From Arenibacter troitsensis (GTDB taxonomy: Bacteria; Bacteroidota; Bacteroidia; Flavobacteriales; Flavobacteriaceae), in NCBI RefSeq assembly GCF_900177645.1, contig NZ_FXAO01000004.1, positions 1-64,000 on the forward strand: DNA of 64,000 bases, read 5' to 3'. The notes under the pieces are model-generated. The model saw only the letters and a program-made list of their open reading frames with translations, had not been told where the DNA came from and did no database searches. Positions 9,123-17,816 of the stretch are shown one piece after another; within the stretch, counting starts at the first letter, position 1, and every line of letters starts with the position of its first letter. The translations under genes and the position numbers were made by a program.

Positions 9123-9279
9123 CCTTCCCTTGACAAGGGAAGATGGCTTTTGGACCTTTTTCAGGGGCAAAAGTCGGAAAGGATCCAGCTCCTAGCACAA
9201 ATTGACCCTCCAAATTCACCCCTTCCGTCCCAATCCACTCGGTCGTGGAATGGTCCACCTTCCCCTAATAGGGGAAGGA
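9123..9279. repeat. 157-bp direct repeat, copy 1 (left of DUF559 gene)
   Basis: This copy aligns without gaps to 9690-9846, and I count about 10 mismatches in 157 bases. It contains three hairpins: CTTCCCTT/AAGGGAAG at 9124-9142, CCAATCCAC/GTGGAATGG at 9230-9253 (one mismatch), and CCTTCCCCT/AGGGGAAGG at the right end. The right end lies 5 bases from the stop codon of the nuclease gene. Open frames across the repeat accumulate amino-acid changes between the two copies, so it is not protein-coding. Confidence 0.95.
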
Positions 9280-9284
9280 GCTCT

Positions 9285-9659
9285 TTAATCCTTACTATTA
9301 TTAAAATTATCCCTTATTTCCTGCAAAACACTGGGCATATTTTCAAAAACCATTTTATTTTCGAAACGGACAACCGAGTATCCCTCGCCATTCAAATATG
9401 CTGTTCTCCTATCATCTTTTTCATTTGAAATTGTATTGTTGTGTACCTCTCCGTCCAATTCTATTATTAAATTCTCTTGTGCACAATAAAAATCCGTAAT
9501 ATAATTTCCGATACCGTGCTGTCTTCTAAATTTTCTGCCATCCAGTTTTTTACCCTTTAATTCATTCCAAAGGAAGGCTTCGGCAGAAGTCAAGCTTTTT
9601 CGAAGTTGTATTCTATTTGTTTTGGTTTCAGGTCTGTTATGTATTTTTTTAGGCTTCAT
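9285..9659 (-). CDS. DUF559 (VSR-like PD-(D/E)xK) endonuclease-domain protein
   Basis: The protein has 124 residues from the ATG at 9659, which follows a GGGAGGG ribosome-binding-like stretch. An in-frame ATG at 9683 would add 8 residues. The sequence shows the DUF559 pattern: an LRKSLTSAEAFLWNELKGKK helix region, RRQHGIGNYITDF with D56, then LIIELDG with E67 and D69 and a following H73. This matches the catalytic acidic cluster of very-short-patch-repair-like nucleases. The family's activity is poorly studied, so a DNA nuclease role is inferred from fold. The gene is enclosed by two 157-bp direct repeats, with only 5 bases on the stop side and 6 before the longer start. That makes repeat, gene and repeat look like one unit. 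Confidence 0.88.
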   Translation of the reverse strand: MKPKKIHNRPETKTNRIQLRKSLTSAEAFLWNELKGKKLDGRKFRRQHGIGNYITDFYCAQENLIIELDGEVHNNTISNEKDDRRTAYLNGEGYSVVRFENKMVFENMPSVLQEIRDNFNNSKD

Positions 9660-9689
9660 ATCCCTCCCAAATATAAATCTCATTTTTCA

Positions 9690-9846
9690 CCTTCCCTTGG
9701 CAAGGGAAGATGGCTTTTGAACCTTTTTCAGGGGCAAAAGCCGGAAAGTATCCAGCTCCTAGCACAAATTAACCCTCCAAATTCACCCCTTCGGTCCCAA
9801 TCCACTCGGTCGTGGATTGGTCCACCTTCCCCTTCTTGGGGAAGGA
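9690..9846. repeat. 157-bp direct repeat, copy 2 (right of DUF559 gene)
   Basis: This is the second copy of the repeat at 9123-9279, in the same orientation and offset by 567 bp. Its hairpins are CTTCCCTT/AAGGGAAG at the left end, a perfect 9-bp CCAATCCAC/GTGGATTGG at 9797-9820, and CCTTCCCC/GGGGAAGG at the right end. Differences from copy 1 at the two end hairpins fall in the loops or the innermost pair. It lies upstream of the nuclease gene on the coding strand and may carry its promoter. The ApbE gene stop follows 25 bp beyond it. Confidence 0.95.
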
Positions 9847-9870
9847 ACCCATAATTATTTATAACTTATT

Positions 9871-10881
9871 TCAATCCACAACTATATATTTTAAAAATCC
9901 AGAACTATTCCACTGCTGGTATGATCCAGGTACATCCTCCACCATAAACACCTCCAAATCCGCTGTTTCCTCAACAATTTTCCTGCCTTCCCCTATTCCT
10001 AAAACACTTAAGGCGGAGGCGTAAGCGTCTGCCATAGCACCATTGGGAGCTACAACCGAAACTTGAATATTGTTGCTCAACGCCATGCCATTTTTAGGGT
10101 TGATGATATGCGAATACCGCTTCCCATCGATCACGGCATACTGAAATAAATCCCCAGAGGTGGCCACAGCCTGATTTTTCAACTTTATTTTCTGGAAAAC
10201 TTCTTTTCCGTTTTTGTCATAATAGCTAAATCCCAAAGTCCAAAACTCCTTATTGGGCGGGGCCCCACTCACTGTAACGTCTCCACCCATATCTACCAAA
10301 GCCGCGTTTATACCATGCCTCTTAAGTAGGCTAATAGCCTCATCCGCAGCAAACCCCTTTCCTATTCCACCAACATCCAATTGCATTCCTTCTTGGGTTA
10401 ACCTTACCACATTTACCATCGGGAATTCCAGATTGGCGTAACCGGTTCTTTGTTGTGCGGTCCTTATTTCAGTTGTTGCAGGTACTTGCCTGTTTTTCCT
10501 AGCTTCTTTCCATAGTTCTATAAGCGGACCTAGGGTAATATCGAAAGCACCATAGGTATCTGAGGAAAAATCCCCGGATATTTGCAATAATCGGAAAAGG
10601 TCATCGCTAACCGAAACCTTAATATTTGAACTGCTGCTAAGTTTATTTATTTCACTTTGTGGTAGATAGTTACTTAAAGTGTTATTAAGTGCATCTATTC
10701 TATTAAAAACCAATTGGGCAATGGAATCGGCTCTGGCCATATCCCTATTGTTATCATAAAAAACCAAACCAATTTGCGTACCCATTTGTTGGTGGGTATA
10801 CTCATACCTGGTTTGGGCCATTGATAATGAATGAAAGACAACAAATAAAATGACTATTGGAATACGGCAGGTAATATACAT
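9871..10881 (-). CDS. apbE: FAD:protein FMN transferase (ApbE)
   Basis: This 336-residue exported protein has a signal peptide at residues 1 to about 22, cut near SMAQT. It covalently attaches FMN to threonine in extracytoplasmic redox proteins. Family motifs are visible: a GAFDITLGPL segment, the flavin-binding VGGIGKGFAADEA, a DMGGDV motif, HIINPKNG, and the metal-site A.ADAYASALSVLG. The length is typical. It begins 25 bp after the membrane cytochrome gene on the same strand and probably closes that operon. A link between flavinylation and the haem-c/DUF1501 cluster is an inference from position. No obvious flavinylation target motif was found in the neighbours. Confidence 0.93.
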   Translation of the reverse strand: MYITCRIPIVILFVVFHSLSMAQTRYEYTHQQMGTQIGLVFYDNNRDMARADSIAQLVFNRIDALNNTLSNYLPQSEINKLSSSSNIKVSVSDDLFRLLQISGDFSSDTYGAFDITLGPLIELWKEARKNRQVPATTEIRTAQQRTGYANLEFPMVNVVRLTQEGMQLDVGGIGKGFAADEAISLLKRHGINAALVDMGGDVTVSGAPPNKEFWTLGFSYYDKNGKEVFQKIKLKNQAVATSGDLFQYAVIDGKRYSHIINPKNGMALSNNIQVSVVAPNGAMADAYASALSVLGIGEGRKIVEETADLEVFMVEDVPGSYQQWNSSGFLKYIVVD

Positions 10882-10906
10882 TCTAAGTATTTATTTACTT
10901 ACGAAT

Positions 10907-12343
10907 TTACTGTATACTATCCACAATGGTGTCCTTCTCTATGAATTCTGTTTTGAGTTCAGGATCAATTCCGTAATCCAAAAGTAAACTGGGCAAAGCT
11001 TCCCTTAGCTCGGAAAGCCCTTGATCGGAAATTTGTGTCTCCCATACATAAAGACTTTTAAGGCCCTTGAAATCCTTTAGAACAGCAACACTTTCATCGC
11101 CAATGCCTGTTTCATATGCCTTTAATACGCTTAAATTTTTAAGCCCGGCTATTTTTGCAAACTCCATATCTGCGATGGGGGTACGGTCCACTTCCAACCA
11201 TTCCAAATTTTTACACAATGCCACCAGTTCCATTTCCTTTTCCCCAAGAGGGATCCCACTCAAATCCAATTCAACAATATTATTGGCAATCCGCTTTAAA
11301 TCCGTAATATTCTTAGGATCATATTCAGGTGGTAAGAATACAGATATACTCAAAGCCTGCGAATTACTGGCAATCCTTTTTATTGTGACGTAATCCGATG
11401 CCAAATTTTGCAAGGTGCTGTCCGCTACTTTGGGAAGTTTTGCCCATGAATTCTTTGTACCTGAATCCATCATTTTTTTGACCATCCCTGCCAAAGGTTC
11501 ACTGTTGTCCAAATGACTCAACTTTAAGGTATCCGACGCCCCCAAGGCTATCCAGCGTTCCAAAATTTGTATTTCATCTTCAGTTAAAGGTTTCTTGCCA
11601 TCCGGAGGCATATGTTCCTCGTCCTCCATAGGCAAATGAAGACGACGGATTAGCTCGCTGTTCCCGGGATCCCTCAGGACCAAAGCCGGTCCGCTTTCAC
11701 CTCCCTGGAGAAGCTCGTTTATATTGGTCATCAACAGCTCCCCTTTTTTCTTGTTGGGATTATGGCAACCTATGCAATTATTATCCAATACCGGATAAAC
11801 TATATGCTCATAAATTAAAGGATCTTCGGGAATCTTCTCCAATTTTTTGCTTCGCGGCAAAGCCAAAAAATCCTCCCCATGTGTAATCATTCCCCCGTAA
11901 TGGCCCGTGAGTCCAACCAGTAGAATCAATACCACTTGTATCCCCTTCACCAGATAGGTCTGTTGTAAATGATTGGTGCTCAGCCAGTACCATACAACAG
12001 CTAAAAAAGCCACTCCTGCCCCCATCCATTGATGCCAAAAAATAAGGTCGCCCTTTGGTACGGATTCCGTTCCCAAAAAGAATCCCGTAATGGCTGTTAC
12101 CAAGGCTGAAAGTGTTGCAATGGTTAGCAAAAGCTTGGGAACTATTTGATTTAAAAGGCCTATAACAGCGGCCATTAGCAATAATACAATGGGAAAATGC
12201 AGTATCAAGGGATGCCAACGCCCCAACCAGGCCACAAGACTGGGAAGATCTATAAAAGATTCGAAAATTAAACAGAAAACAAGAAATACAGTAAGACCGA
12301 AAATAACATAATCGACCCAAGGAGTACTATTTTTTTGAGCCAT
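10907..12343 (-). CDS. DUF2231-type membrane c-type cytochrome with leucine-rich tail (copy A)
   Basis: This is a 478-residue inner-membrane protein. The N-terminal part holds about five hydrophobic helices, including the DUF2231-like HPLILHFPI motif (about 44-52) and GHYGG..THG near 147-155. The latter may carry haem-ligating histidines. A Planctomycete-type cytochrome domain follows, with haem-c site CIGCH at 190-194 and axial Met in HMPP at 244-247. Residues from about 325 to 455 form LRR-like repeats (IVELDLSGIPLG, LEWLEVDRTPI). It is the third gene of cluster A, 3 bp after the DUF1501 gene. A homologue with the same order is at 16378-17772. It is likely a quinol-linked or electron-relay subunit, by inference only. 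Confidence 0.85.
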   Translation of the reverse strand: MAQKNSTPWVDYVIFGLTVFLVFCLIFESFIDLPSLVAWLGRWHPLILHFPIVLLLMAAVIGLLNQIVPKLLLTIATLSALVTAITGFFLGTESVPKGDLIFWHQWMGAGVAFLAVVWYWLSTNHLQQTYLVKGIQVVLILLVGLTGHYGGMITHGEDFLALPRSKKLEKIPEDPLIYEHIVYPVLDNNCIGCHNPNKKKGELLMTNINELLQGGESGPALVLRDPGNSELIRRLHLPMEDEEHMPPDGKKPLTEDEIQILERWIALGASDTLKLSHLDNSEPLAGMVKKMMDSGTKNSWAKLPKVADSTLQNLASDYVTIKRIASNSQALSISVFLPPEYDPKNITDLKRIANNIVELDLSGIPLGEKEMELVALCKNLEWLEVDRTPIADMEFAKIAGLKNLSVLKAYETGIGDESVAVLKDFKGLKSLYVWETQISDQGLSELREALPSLLLDYGIDPELKTEFIEKDTIVDSIQ

Positions 12344-12346
12344 ATA

Positions 12347-13807
12347 CTATGTTAAGATATCTTTTACAACGTTACCGGCAACATCCGTAAGCCTAAAACG
12401 GCGTCCCTGATATTTATAAATTAATTGTTCGTGGTCCAGCCCCAAATTATTCATAATAGTGGCGTGGAAATCGTTGATATGAACCGGATTCTTCACAATA
12501 TTGTATCCAAATTCATCGGTTTCCCCATAGGTAATACCCGGTTTAATTCCGCCTCCGGCCATCCATATGCTAAAGGCTCTTGGGTGATGGTCCCTACCGT
12601 AATTTTTAGGATCAAAATTACCTTGACAATAATTGGTCCTTCCAAACTCCCCTCCCCAAATAACCAATGTATCTTCCAACATGCCACGTTGTTTTAGATC
12701 CAGAATAAGTGCTGCAGATGCCTGATCCACATCCTTGGCCTGACCTGCCATTTCATTGGGCAGGTTGCCGTGTTGGTCCCATCCCTGGTGATACAACTGT
12801 ATAAAGCGCACCCCGTTCTCAGCCAGCCTACGGGCCTGAAGGCAATTGGCGGCATAAGTCCCGGGTACTTGGGAATCCTCCCCATATAATTTTATGATGG
12901 ATTCCGGTTCTTTTTTAATATCCATAACATCGGGCACCGACATTTGCATCCTATAGGCCATTTCATATTGGGCAATCCTTGATTCTATCTCATCGTCGCC
13001 CGTTTCCACATGGTGAATTTTATTAAGGGAAGACACATGGTCCAACAAATGGCGCTTATCGGAACGTGAAATTCCGTCGGGATCGTTCAAATATAACACT
13101 GGATCTTTCCCCGACCTCAAAAGAACCCCTTGATGCTTGGAATCCAAGAATCCACTGGACCAAAGCTTGGAATATAAACCTTGACTATTACCTTTCCCCC
13201 TAGAGGTAAGGACCACAAAGGAGGGTAAATTTTGATTTTCACTTCCCAACCCATAGCTCATCCAGGAGCCCATACTTGGCCTACCCGATTGTTGACTACC
13301 CGTTTGAAAGAAGGTAATGGCCGGGTCATGGTTAATGGCCTCGGTATGCATACTCCTAACAATACAGATCTCGTCCGAAATTTTTGCAATATGAGGGAAA
13401 AATTCGCTTACCCAGGCCCCACTTTTACCATGTTGGGCAAACTTGGCCGCGGAAGGCATTAAAGGAAATTTATCCTGACCAGCGGTCATACCGGTAAGCC
13501 GTTGCCCGTTCCTTATAGACTCTGGCAAATCTTCTCCCATACGCTTGGTAAGGGTAGGTTTATAATCAAAGGATTCCAACTGTGATGGGGCTCCGGATTG
13601 AAATAAATAGATTACCCGTTTCGCCTTTGGGGCAAAATGGGGAATTCCCAATGGCTGACTCGCCAATGGTTTGGGGCCACCCTTAAAAAGGTCCGGGATT
13701 AACAAAGAGCCCAAAGCCAAAGAACCGATACCTACACTTAATTGCGAAAAGAAGTGTCTTCGGTTTACCTTGAGGGGATTTTCAGAATTTGTTTTGTCTT
13801 CTTCCAT
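12347..13807 (-). CDS. DUF1501 family Tat-exported protein (copy A)
   Basis: This 486-residue DUF1501 protein belongs to the alkaline-phosphatase/sulfatase-like superfamily, whose members have no firmly known function. A twin-arginine signal is evident: NRRHFFSQ with RR at 16-17, then a hydrophobic GSLALGSLL stretch. Folding before export, perhaps with a metal, is therefore expected. Conserved segments include LFQSGAPSQLESFD, a HDPAITFFQTGSQ motif, DQHGN, a VIWGGEFGRT motif and GRDHHP. Several of these carry His and Asp residues fit for metal binding. It lies between the DUF1549/1553 gene (5 bp upstream) and the membrane cytochrome (3 bp downstream), so an operon is certain by spacing. Confidence 0.9.
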   Translation of the reverse strand: MEEDKTNSENPLKVNRRHFFSQLSVGIGSLALGSLLIPDLFKGGPKPLASQPLGIPHFAPKAKRVIYLFQSGAPSQLESFDYKPTLTKRMGEDLPESIRNGQRLTGMTAGQDKFPLMPSAAKFAQHGKSGAWVSEFFPHIAKISDEICIVRSMHTEAINHDPAITFFQTGSQQSGRPSMGSWMSYGLGSENQNLPSFVVLTSRGKGNSQGLYSKLWSSGFLDSKHQGVLLRSGKDPVLYLNDPDGISRSDKRHLLDHVSSLNKIHHVETGDDEIESRIAQYEMAYRMQMSVPDVMDIKKEPESIIKLYGEDSQVPGTYAANCLQARRLAENGVRFIQLYHQGWDQHGNLPNEMAGQAKDVDQASAALILDLKQRGMLEDTLVIWGGEFGRTNYCQGNFDPKNYGRDHHPRAFSIWMAGGGIKPGITYGETDEFGYNIVKNPVHINDFHATIMNNLGLDHEQLIYKYQGRRFRLTDVAGNVVKDILT

Positions 13808-13812
13808 AATCG

Positions 13813-16155
13813 TTATTCTTTGGTAATTGTTTCGTCTAGATTGTAGATAACCTGGACCGTTAACATCAGCGCGGCCGTTTTTGCCGGATCGGTGTCCAAT
13901 CTTTTATATTCTCCCTGGGCAATCAATTTTTCGGCATTCTCCTTGTTGTTCAAGAACTTGTCCAGGGCATCGGTATAATATTCCTCCAAAACCTTTTTTT
14001 CTTCTTCCTTGGGATGCCTTACCAATATGCGTTGAAAGACCGTGGTAACCCACTGTTCCGCATCTTTGGTATCCGTAATGGTATTTTCGGCCAGTACCCG
14101 GGCGGCCTCCAACATCTGGACATCGTTCTGCAGTGCCAAAGCCTGTAATGGGGTATTGGTCTTTTGGCGCCTTACCTCGCAGATATCCCTGTTGGGCGCA
14201 TCAAAAATGGACATACTTGGTGGTGGCAGGGTCCTTTTCCAAAGGGTGTATAGGGAACGTCTATACAGTTTATCACCTTCATCGGCTACATAGGTTGTAA
14301 GTACACCCCTATTGCCTCCAGCATTGGTCTCCTCCCATAGTCCCGGTGGCTGATAGGGTTTTACACTGGGGCCACCGATCTCTTTATTTAATAGACCGCT
14401 GGTAGCCAGAACATAGTCCCGTATGATCTCCCCGCTCATCCTGAACCTGGGAGCCCTGGAAAGCCACTTGTTGTCGGGGTCCGCCTTTTTGGACTCCTCT
14501 GTAGCTATACTACTTTGCTGATAGGTAGCGGAAAGCATTATTTTTTTCAACAGGTATTTGATGTCCCAATCGTGTTCCATAAAATCCTTGGCCAGCCAGT
14601 CCAATAGTTGAGGGTGACTGGGCAGGCTCCCCTGTACCCCAAAATCTTCGGATGTTTCCACAAGCCCGTTCCCGAACAACATCCCCCAGATCCTGTTCAC
14701 AAAGACCCTTGCGGTCAACGGATTGTTTTCATCGGTCACCCATTGGGCCAGTCCCAATCTGTTCTTTGGAAGATTTTCGGAAAATGGCAGGATTATTTCA
14801 GGGGCATTGGGAGTTACTTCCTCTCCGGGACTATCATATTCCCCTCGGTTGAAAATATAGGTCGTTCTGGGCATGGAATCGTTCATGACCATCACCTTAA
14901 CGTCCTTTCCTTCATCCTTATTGATAAAGGACAGTACCCCTTGGGTCTCTTGGTCCGTAATGGTCATAAATGGCGCATCGGCAAAATATTTCTGATTGGC
15001 AGCCTGTACGGCATCCATACGCAGCCCCTTTTCATCCACATTGTTGAAAAAGGAATAGATCTCATAATAGTCCCTTTGGGACAGTTGGTCGTATTTGTGG
15101 TCGTGGCATTTGGCACATTCCAGGGTAAGGCCCAATATGCCCTTGCCCAAAGTGTTGGTACGGTCCACCACATAATAGGATTGGTACTCCTCTTGGATGA
15201 CACCACCTTCTTGGGTGATAGGGTGGTTCCTGTTGAACCCGGTGGCCAGAATTTGCTCCTTGGAGGCATTGGGCATTAGGTCGCCCGCCAATTGTACCCT
15301 TAAGAACTCATCATAGGGCATGTTGTTGTTAAAGGCATGGATCACCCAATCGCGCCAGGGCCACATGCTCCTATAACTATCGTCCTGGTAGCCGTGTGAA
15401 TCCGCATATCTGGCCACATCGAGCCATACCTGGGTCATCCGCTCCCCATATGTAGGGGAAGCCAAAAATTCATCTATGGCCTGTTCCAAAATGTCGGCCG
15501 AGGAATTGGAGAGATATCGTTTAACCTGATCCGCATTGGGCGGCAGGCCCGTCAGGTCCAAGGCCATTCTTCTTATAAGCGTATGCTTCCCCGCTTTTTC
15601 GGAAGGGGCCAGATCGTTCTCCTCCAGTTTTTCCATAACGAAGGCATCGATTTCATTTTGTGCCCAATCCGTCCGTTCCGTTATTGGCAGCTCCGCCTTT
15701 TTGGGCGGGATAAAGGCCCAGTGCTTATCGAATTTGGCACCTTGTTCTATCCATTTTTTCAATAATTTCTTTTCATAGGAGTTCAGGGCCAATTGCGAAT
15801 CCGGTGGGGGCATCAGCTGCTTAGGATCATCCGAGACCACATGTTGGTACAACAGACTGTTGGCGGGCTTGCCCGCTACAATGGCATATTTCCCGGGATT
15901 CTCCGGCAGTTCCGCAAACGCCTCCTTCTCAAGGTCTAGGCGCAGGCCCGCTTTCCGCTTGTTGGCATCGGGACCGTGGCAGGTATAGCAGTTGTCCGAA
16001 AGTATGGGCTTTATATGAAAATTATAATCCACCACCTTGGGCAACTTCTGATCTGCATATTCGTCACCGGAGGATTTAAAAAGGCCCGACTTAAATGCGA
16101 ACAGCAGGGCAACCAGACCCAATAGAATTATTCCTATGCTTATTTTTTGTTTCAT
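13813..16155 (-). CDS. DUF1549/DUF1553 c-type cytochrome-domain protein (copy A)
   Basis: This 780-residue protein has an N-terminal membrane anchor or signal (about 5-22). A Planctomycete-type cytochrome domain follows with haem site CYTCH at 56-60 and a downstream MPP near 115-117. Next come the DUF1549 region, with a second CxxCH (CAKCHDHKYD, 347-351), and DUF1553 in the C-terminal half (GRGEYD-like, NRLGLAQWV, NTPLQAL). Two covalent haems are predicted. It should act in the periplasm or facing it, with DUF1501 and the DUF2231 cytochrome as partners. Function in the family is unproven. The longer paralogue at 19363-22584 carries an extra LamG domain that this copy lacks. Confidence 0.88.
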   Translation of the reverse strand: MKQKISIGIILLGLVALLFAFKSGLFKSSGDEYADQKLPKVVDYNFHIKPILSDNCYTCHGPDANKRKAGLRLDLEKEAFAELPENPGKYAIVAGKPANSLLYQHVVSDDPKQLMPPPDSQLALNSYEKKLLKKWIEQGAKFDKHWAFIPPKKAELPITERTDWAQNEIDAFVMEKLEENDLAPSEKAGKHTLIRRMALDLTGLPPNADQVKRYLSNSSADILEQAIDEFLASPTYGERMTQVWLDVARYADSHGYQDDSYRSMWPWRDWVIHAFNNNMPYDEFLRVQLAGDLMPNASKEQILATGFNRNHPITQEGGVIQEEYQSYYVVDRTNTLGKGILGLTLECAKCHDHKYDQLSQRDYYEIYSFFNNVDEKGLRMDAVQAANQKYFADAPFMTITDQETQGVLSFINKDEGKDVKVMVMNDSMPRTTYIFNRGEYDSPGEEVTPNAPEIILPFSENLPKNRLGLAQWVTDENNPLTARVFVNRIWGMLFGNGLVETSEDFGVQGSLPSHPQLLDWLAKDFMEHDWDIKYLLKKIMLSATYQQSSIATEESKKADPDNKWLSRAPRFRMSGEIIRDYVLATSGLLNKEIGGPSVKPYQPPGLWEETNAGGNRGVLTTYVADEGDKLYRRSLYTLWKRTLPPPSMSIFDAPNRDICEVRRQKTNTPLQALALQNDVQMLEAARVLAENTITDTKDAEQWVTTVFQRILVRHPKEEEKKVLEEYYTDALDKFLNNKENAEKLIAQGEYKRLDTDPAKTAALMLTVQVIYNLDETITKE

Positions 16156-16377
16156 TAGGGAACTATATTTTATCTCTTTTGATTTCTCTTGGAAAGGGCC
16201 GTAAAGCCCGATATCCTTGGCAGAGAAGTTACAACTTTACTTTTTACATATATTACATTATTTATACTAAAATAATAACATATTTTCAATTAAGCCTGTA
16301 AAATTTTCATAATTAACTTTGCTCAAGTTCAGATTCTAAGCATATTAAACAATATACAACTAAACCATTATCAATTT
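16156..16377. other. Gap between the two cytochrome/DUF1501 clusters
   Basis: This is 222 bp without a supportable gene, between the end of cluster B and the first gene of cluster A. It presumably holds the cluster A promoter, but no TAnnTTTG box was found close to the start codon. The TGTAC/TCCGACA elements seen upstream of cluster B are absent here. Confidence 0.5.
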
Positions 16378-17772
16378 TTACATTCCCATTATTATGGTAG
16401 GACGATTTTGTTTTGCGGCAAATCTTGCCACCTCATCCTCAGTTATAGCCGTTCCCCAAGCGTACACACGTTCCAATCCCTTCATTTTTATAAAGTTATC
16501 AAAACTTGATGCCGTAATTTTTGTTTGATATAAATTAAGTCCTGTTATGCTTTGAATCCCTGTAATTTCAGCTATACCCAAGTCCGTAATCGGATTTTTC
16601 TCCAGCTCTACTTTTTGAAGGTTTACAAATTGACCGATGGTTTTTAAATGCCTGTCCTGCACATCATTGTCCTTGAGGGAAAGCCAAATAATATTATCCT
16701 TCATAGGAAGTAACTTCTCCAGCTTCCCATCCAAATCATCGCCGTTCTTGGAATCAATATAATGCGGCGGCAAAACGACCTCATACAAACCGGATTCGAA
16801 TATTAATTCCCGTACTTTAAATCCTGCACCTACAATATCCTCAAGTATTTCCCCATTTACTAAACCTACTTTAGGCAATGGTATTCCACTTTTACCGGTT
16901 ACATCTTCCAAACCCAACATGTTGGAGGCAATACTTGCTATTTCCTCAGGAGTTTCCACATCGGCCAGCTTCGCTTTAAAATCGGCATTGGCTTTCTCGA
17001 TCCAAAACGATAAAATTGATTTCTCCTCATCGGTAAGCGGAGTTTTACCTTCGGGAGGCATGTAGTCCTCATGATGGGGATCCAGCATAACACGTCTCAT
17101 CATCTCGGACTTGGCGACATTTCCTGCAATAAAAGCCTCACCATTTTTACCTCCTTTTTTAATGGCCATACTGTCCTGTAAAGAGAGTCCGCCCTTTTTC
17201 TTACTGGAATTATGGCAACTAGTACACTTGGCATCCAGGATAGGGTTTACCAAATAATCGTAGACAGCGGCATCCTCCAATTTGTCAATTGGCGGCAACA
17301 CTACTTTTTCCTTTCTACCAAATGGCGCATATTTTACCAAATAATCGCTTCCGTGAGTTAAATTACCTCCGTAATGCCCTGTAATACTTACCAAAACCAC
17401 GACTAAGGTCAGGCCGGCCATATTGGATTTTAAACCTCTCAATTTTGGTATTTTAAGTTTGCCCGAACGAATGGACCAAGCCGAAAATGTAACTAAAGTA
17501 GTTGCTATTCCAAACCAAAAGTGCGTATCCAACATTGCCTTCTCATATTCCCCGCCCAAGGAAAGCATATAGCCTAGGACACAGGCAACCGCTGCGCTTA
17601 AAGCACCCGCCAATAAGGCAAATTCAATCCCTATGGAGACCGAGGAATCTTTTTTCCAACGCCCATAAAGTTCAAACATGAAAGCAAAAATTAAGAACCC
17701 AATTGGCAAATGCACCACCAATGGGTGAAATCTTCCTAAAAACAATATAAAATCTGGCACACTACTTTCCAT
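16378..17772 (-). CDS. DUF2231-type membrane c-type cytochrome with leucine-rich tail (copy B)
   Basis: This 464-residue paralogue of the protein at 10907-12343 has the same architecture. The HPLVVHLPIGF DUF2231 motif lies at about 16-26, followed by further membrane helices. GHYGGNLTHGSDY is near 132-144, haem-c site CTSCH at 183-187 and axial Met in YMPP near 237-240. An LRR-like C-terminal region starts near 335. It lacks the additional N-terminal helix of copy A. It follows the DUF1501 gene by 44 bp and ends cluster B. The two copies keep domain order but differ clearly in residues, so the duplication is old or the clusters were acquired separately. Confidence 0.85.
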   Translation of the reverse strand: MESSVPDFILFLGRFHPLVVHLPIGFLIFAFMFELYGRWKKDSSVSIGIEFALLAGALSAAVACVLGYMLSLGGEYEKAMLDTHFWFGIATTLVTFSAWSIRSGKLKIPKLRGLKSNMAGLTLVVVLVSITGHYGGNLTHGSDYLVKYAPFGRKEKVVLPPIDKLEDAAVYDYLVNPILDAKCTSCHNSSKKKGGLSLQDSMAIKKGGKNGEAFIAGNVAKSEMMRRVMLDPHHEDYMPPEGKTPLTDEEKSILSFWIEKANADFKAKLADVETPEEIASIASNMLGLEDVTGKSGIPLPKVGLVNGEILEDIVGAGFKVRELIFESGLYEVVLPPHYIDSKNGDDLDGKLEKLLPMKDNIIWLSLKDNDVQDRHLKTIGQFVNLQKVELEKNPITDLGIAEITGIQSITGLNLYQTKITASSFDNFIKMKGLERVYAWGTAITEDEVARFAAKQNRPTIIMGM

Positions 17773-17816
17773 TCCTAATTTTTAAAACTGCTGGTAGCAT
17801 ATTTCTTCTTTATGGA

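Noticed and set aside
9073-9258. 61-codon open frame on the minus strand inside repeat copy 1
   Set aside because: It lies within the hairpin-rich repeat. The counterpart frames in copy 2 accumulate amino-acid changes, so it is not a gene.
9123-9846. Insertion sequence or composite transposon
   Set aside because: No transposase and the repeats are direct, not inverted ends of an IS. No target-site duplication was recognised by eye.
14608-15279. 223-codon plus-strand frame opposite the DUF1549/1553 gene
   Set aside because: The minus strand carries clear haem and DUF1553 motifs over the same bases. The plus frame shows no protein features.
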